From the NCBI GenBank assembly GCA_028276145.1, contig JAPYWX010000016.1:1-15979 (forward strand): a DNA stretch of 15,979 nt, written 5' to 3'. The translations under genes and the position numbers were made by a program. The notes under the pieces were generated by a model, which searched no databases, had not been told where the DNA came from, and worked only from the letters and a program-made list of their open reading frames with translations. Each line of letters opens with the position of its first letter. Position 1 is the stretch's first letter. Positions 12,793-15,979 of this stretch are shown here, one piece after another. The stretch is from Spirochaetota bacterium (lineage in GTDB: Bacteria > Spirochaetota > Brevinematia > DTOW01).

Positions 12793-15207
12793 ATGAAGTT
12801 CCCATTCAGTTGGCTAAACGATTTTATAGATTTGGAAGCACTGCTTAAGAAAGAAAGCAATATAAACAAAATAGCAGAAAGCCTAACAATGGCGGGAATT
12901 GAAGTTGAAGAATTAGTTGAAAATTCATTTTACGAAGGAAACGTCGTAGTAGGAGTAGTAAAAAATGTATCTCAACACCCAACAATAGAAAAACTCAATA
13001 TATGTGAAGTAGACATAGGGAAAGGTGAAAACGAAATAGTAGTAACAGCAGACAAAACAGTTTCAAAAGGCGATAAAGTAGCTTATTGTTTCCCCGGCAC
13101 TCTACTCAAAAAGACAGGAAGGGTAATAGAACCAATGAACTTTGAGCACATAAGGTCAAACGGAATGTTATTATCCCTCGAAGAGCTAGGAATAGAAGAA
13201 AAAAGCAGTGTTGTGTGGAGAATAAAAGAAGATGTAGAAATAGGCACAGAAATAATAGATATCATCACCCTACCCTTTCTGAAAAAAGAATACATTTTCA
13301 ATGTAAAAACACCATCAAACCGTGCCGATGTATTATCAGTTCTAGGAATAGCTAGGGAATTGAGTGCAATATACAACATTCCCCTAAAACCATTAAATTT
13401 TGAACTACCAAATGCTACCTTACCAGCACCGGACATAAAAGTTGAAGATAGTAGATGTTATAGGTACTGCTCAAGAGTAGCAAAAAACATAAAAGTAGAA
13501 GAAAGCCCAACAATTATAAAAATCAGGCTACTACAGAGTGGCGTGAGAGCAATAAACAACATAGTAGACATCACAAACTATGTGATGCTTGCTATAGGTC
13601 AACCAATGCACGCATTTGACTACGACAAACTTGAAGGGAAGAAAATAATCGTCAGACCTTCTAAAAAAGGAGAAACAATTCTAACATTAGACGGTAGCAA
13701 CATCGAACTACCAGAAGGAACAATGATAATAGCAGATGAGAAAAGACCAGTAGCAGTTGCAGGTGTAATAGGTGGCGAAGAAACAGGAGTAACAGACTCA
13801 ACAACTTCTATACTCTTTGAAAGTGCATACTTTGACTACAATTCAATAAGAACTGCAGTAAAGAGAATAGGAATATCAACGGAATCATCAAACAGATTCT
13901 CTAGAGATATAGGCTTCTACACAACTGAGCTAGCTATAAATATGGCAATATCACTCCTCGGATTAACAAACATTTCACAGTTAAAAGACATCAAAACCAA
14001 AAAGCTCGAAACACCAACCATAAAAACCTCTTTCAAAGAGATAAATGACAGAATTGGGCATGATATACCAGAAAAAACAACAAAAGCTATACTAACAAAT
14101 CTAGGATTTGGAATTTCACAAAAGCAAGATGAACTAATAATAACTATCCCACCTTATAGAATGGATATCTCAATACTTGAAGACATAGTAGAAGAAGTAA
14201 GCAGAATATACGGATACAACAATATACCTCCTACTATCCCCAAAATAAACAAAAACCCAGAAATACCTTCAAATGTTCTAGCATTTGAAAGCAGAATCAG
14301 GAACAACCTAGTTTCTCAAGGGCTAACCGAAGTAATGAATATATCCTTTGTATCCGAAAAAGACCTGAAGCTATTCAAACTAGGCAATCTAATTGACGAT
14401 GACAAAGTAATAAGGATATCAAATCCTATGAACAACGATGAAACTCTATTGAAGCCGTTATTGATAATCAATGTGCTGAAAACATTGAGAACTAACATAA
14501 ATTATGGTAACAAAAACCTATCGGTTTTTGAAATAGGTAAAGTTTTCACAAAATCAGAAGGCAAACCAAAAGAAGAAAAGCACTTGTGTATAGCTCTATA
14601 TGGTAAGAAATACGATAACTGGGCAGGCAAAGAAAACTTTTCTTTCTTTGAGCTTAAAGACATAACCGACAGGCTAATAATTTCACTAGGTAACGAAACG
14701 AAAGTAGAGCCCATAAACACTTTATCATTCCTGCACCCATACATTTCTGGTAGGTTAATTATAGGCGGTGAAGAAGTAGGAATAATAGGTAAGCTCCACC
14801 CCGAAGTAACCAAAAACTTTGATTTAGAAGAAGTCTACATGTGCGAAATAAATCTGGACAAACTAGAAGAAAAAACGAAAAAACACATCACATTTGAAGA
14901 AATAAAGAGATTCCCCGTATCACCAAGAAACATTTCTGTCATAGTACCTAAAAACTATTATGTAGGAAACTTGGTAGAATTCATAAAGAACTACAAAACA
15001 TCCAAAGACATAACAATAGTTGAGGTAAGAGTAGTAGACATATACGAAGGTTCACCAATACCTGAGGGATACAAAAGCGTGAACATACTCATGAAGTTCC
15101 AAGGAGTAAGAAATGTACAAAAAGATGACGAAGTCAACGCAGAATACCTATCACTGATAAATGAAATAAGAGAGAAACTAGGTTTCTCAGTTAGAGGAGT
15201 TGAATAG
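12793..15207 (+). CDS. pheT: Phenylalanine-tRNA ligase beta subunit
   Basis: PheT pairs with PheS in the heterotetramer that charges tRNA(Phe). The beta chain binds the tRNA and edits mis-activated tyrosine. The 804-aa length is normal. Domains in order are: the N-terminal MKFPFSWLNDFIDL, the tRNA-binding OB domain (about 47-150, VVVGVVKNVSQHPTIEKLNICEV region), the B3/B4 editing module (about 217-370, with RAINNIVDITNYVMLAIGQPMHAFD), B5 (about 407-478), the catalytic-like core (about 490-690), and the C-terminal ferredoxin-fold anticodon-binding domain (about 700-800, FPVSPRNISVIV start). The gene has its own promoter, and pheS is not upstream although the two are commonly adjacent. The stop is followed four bases later by the end of the convergent SPOR gene. 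Confidence 0.97.
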   Translation: MKFPFSWLNDFIDLEALLKKESNINKIAESLTMAGIEVEELVENSFYEGNVVVGVVKNVSQHPTIEKLNICEVDIGKGENEIVVTADKTVSKGDKVAYCFPGTLLKKTGRVIEPMNFEHIRSNGMLLSLEELGIEEKSSVVWRIKEDVEIGTEIIDIITLPFLKKEYIFNVKTPSNRADVLSVLGIARELSAIYNIPLKPLNFELPNATLPAPDIKVEDSRCYRYCSRVAKNIKVEESPTIIKIRLLQSGVRAINNIVDITNYVMLAIGQPMHAFDYDKLEGKKIIVRPSKKGETILTLDGSNIELPEGTMIIADEKRPVAVAGVIGGEETGVTDSTTSILFESAYFDYNSIRTAVKRIGISTESSNRFSRDIGFYTTELAINMAISLLGLTNISQLKDIKTKKLETPTIKTSFKEINDRIGHDIPEKTTKAILTNLGFGISQKQDELIITIPPYRMDISILEDIVEEVSRIYGYNNIPPTIPKINKNPEIPSNVLAFESRIRNNLVSQGLTEVMNISFVSEKDLKLFKLGNLIDDDKVIRISNPMNNDETLLKPLLIINVLKTLRTNINYGNKNLSVFEIGKVFTKSEGKPKEEKHLCIALYGKKYDNWAGKENFSFFELKDITDRLIISLGNETKVEPINTLSFLHPYISGRLIIGGEEVGIIGKLHPEVTKNFDLEEVYMCEINLDKLEEKTKKHITFEEIKRFPVSPRNISVIVPKNYYVGNLVEFIKNYKTSKDITIVEVRVVDIYEGSPIPEGYKSVNILMKFQGVRNVQKDDEVNAEYLSLINEIREKLGFSVRGVE

Positions 15208-15211
15208 TATC

Positions 15212-15979
15212 CTACTTTGTAGATACTCTCACTAAACTCATTTCAACCCTATACTTAGCGGAAATATTTTTACCAAAATCAATAGCTTTTTCCTTATCAC
15301 CAAATGGACCTATATAAACTCTATCATCGGATATGTCCAACCGATAGCCTGAGAAATTGACTTCCTTCCTCATATCCTCTAGTGCCTCATCACTAATTTT
15401 TATCCTCTGAAAAGTCAAATAATAACCAGCTGATGTGCTTAGAGTACTTGAGCTAGAAGCACTTGTGCTAGAAGCACTAGAAGTTTCGTTAAGCATGTAA
15501 GCGAAAAAACTGTTTGGGTATTCTTTTCTGATTTTTTCTAATATCTCTTTGCTTTTAGCATCTTCTCCCAGATTTCTATATGCTAAATATTCAACGAATA
15601 AATTCTTTAGCTTTGTGAAGTCATCATTCTCACTAATTTTCGTATCAATGTATTTGGGAATTTTCAAGTTTGACAGAGAATAATAAAGCTTCAACGTAAG
15701 AAGAGTATCTATATTTTCAACTTTGGTTATGTCCAAGCTACTCAGAGCGTTAAAAATTACCTCTTCACCTTGGGTGTTTATCATATCATCAACATTTTTG
15801 TAACCACCGTATAAGTAGGAATTAAGGAAATCCCTTAAATAAACGGCTTCAGGAAGATTAGAATTTGATAATGATTGAATTCCTTCTTTTATTGGTGAAA
15901 GGATAGCCACTCTATACCTAAGTAGCTGCAATTCATAGTCAGATAACTTTGATGTATCCACCTGTTTATACATTCCTCT
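15212..15979 (-). CDS. SPOR-domain protein, probably 5'-truncated by the window edge
   Basis: The frame is open to the end of the window; the first in-window ATG is at 15973, giving 253 aa. That ATG is directly abutted by AGAGGA, too close for a normal ribosome binding site. The protein then shows no signal peptide or membrane anchor, so the true start probably lies outside. Residues (from 15973) 1-160 are mainly helical with a TPR-like stretch (about 117-160). Residues 164-182 form a Ser/Thr/Ala-rich linker. Residues 183-251 are a SPOR domain (YYLTFQRIKI, then DRVYIGPFGDKEKA, 217-230). SPOR domains bind denuded septal peptidoglycan glycans, so a role at the division site or in envelope maintenance is likely. 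The linker is encoded by 15-bp hairpin repeats related to those between genes. Confidence 0.75.
   Translation of the reverse strand, partial: RGMYKQVDTSKLSDYELQLLRYRVAILSPIKEGIQSLSNSNLPEAVYLRDFLNSYLYGGYKNVDDMINTQGEEVIFNALSSLDITKVENIDTLLTLKLYYSLSNLKIPKYIDTKISENDDFTKLKNLFVEYLAYRNLGEDAKSKEILEKIRKEYPNSFFAYMLNETSSASSTSASSSSTLSTSAGYYLTFQRIKISDEALEDMRKEVNFSGYRLDISDDRVYIGPFGDKEKAIDFGKNISAKYRVEMSLVRVSTK
15435..15477. repeat. In-frame copies of the mini-hairpin repeat inside the SPOR gene
   Basis: Three units start at 15435, 15450 and 15465, exactly 15 bp apart: GTGCT-TAG-AGTAC, GAGCT-AGA-AGCAC and GTGCT-AGA-AGCAC. The third is a perfect 5/3/5 hairpin of the GTGCT/AGCAC type seen at 2434-2544 and 8699-8730. 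The second mixes a GAGCT left arm with an AGCAC right arm, linking the two families. On the coding strand the units give SASST, SASSS and STLST. The 15-bp period, versus 16-17 outside genes, keeps the reading frame. Confidence 0.7.

Noticed and set aside
15207..15226. Terminator hairpin between pheT and the SPOR gene
   Set aside because: The stem needs a bulged C, begins at the last base of one stop codon and runs through the other stop into coding sequence, and has no T-tract. It is probably incidental.

Overview
The window is a compact stretch of bacterial chromosome carrying eleven protein genes, most of them housekeeping. Bacterial identity is clear from FtsA, NAD-dependent ligase LigA, ribosomal protein L9, RlmB and a SPOR-domain protein. 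The DNA is AT-rich by eye, and Ile (ATA) and Arg (AGA/AGG) codon choice resembles that of low-GC thermophiles. LL-diaminopimelate aminotransferase, FolE2-type GTP cyclohydrolase and an archaeal-type PEP carboxylase occur together, and pheT lacks an adjacent pheS. This would fit a deep-branching, perhaps thermophilic, low-GC lineage. I cannot fix the phylum from the sequence; a spirochaete-like lineage is only one possibility.

Layout. 1-432: gene-free, filled with short inverted repeats. 433-1170: rlmB (+). 1171-1517: gene-free, with a phased hairpin array. 1518-2282: folE2 (-). 2283-2640: divergent promoter region with more hairpin arrays. 2641-4680: ligA (+). 4682-5344: rpiA (-), convergent with ligA with one base between them. 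5477-6655: dapL (+). 6661-6695: shared terminator. 6694-8184: archaeal-type PEP carboxylase (-), apparently co-transcribed from rplI (8201-8647, -). 8649-9126: gene-free divergent region with hairpins. 9127-10374: ftsA (+), then a rhodanese-like gene one base later (10376-10678). That gene runs 26 bp into the end of an exported beta-propeller protein (10653-12620, -). 12793-15207: pheT (+). 15212-window end: SPOR-domain protein (-), probably incomplete at its N-terminus.

The genes serve separate pathways: rRNA methylation, pterin synthesis, replication and repair, pentose phosphate, lysine/diaminopimelate for peptidoglycan, anaplerosis, translation and division. They do not form one functional cluster.

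The most unusual content lies between the genes. Four of the five larger intergenic regions hold arrays of mini-hairpins. Each unit has two complementary 5-6 nt arms around a 2-6 nt (usually 3 nt) loop, repeated every 15-17 bp. Arm sequence differs between arrays, and within arrays arms change in complementary pairs (GAGCC/GGCTC, GAGTC/GACTC, GAGCT/AGCTC). The same unit appears at a 15-bp, frame-preserving period inside the SPOR gene, where it encodes the Ser-rich linker. A second theme is promoter structure. Most promoters found by eye have a TTGAAT-like -35 box, and for ligA, rplI and probably rlmB the -10 box is so close to the start codon that the mRNA should be leaderless.
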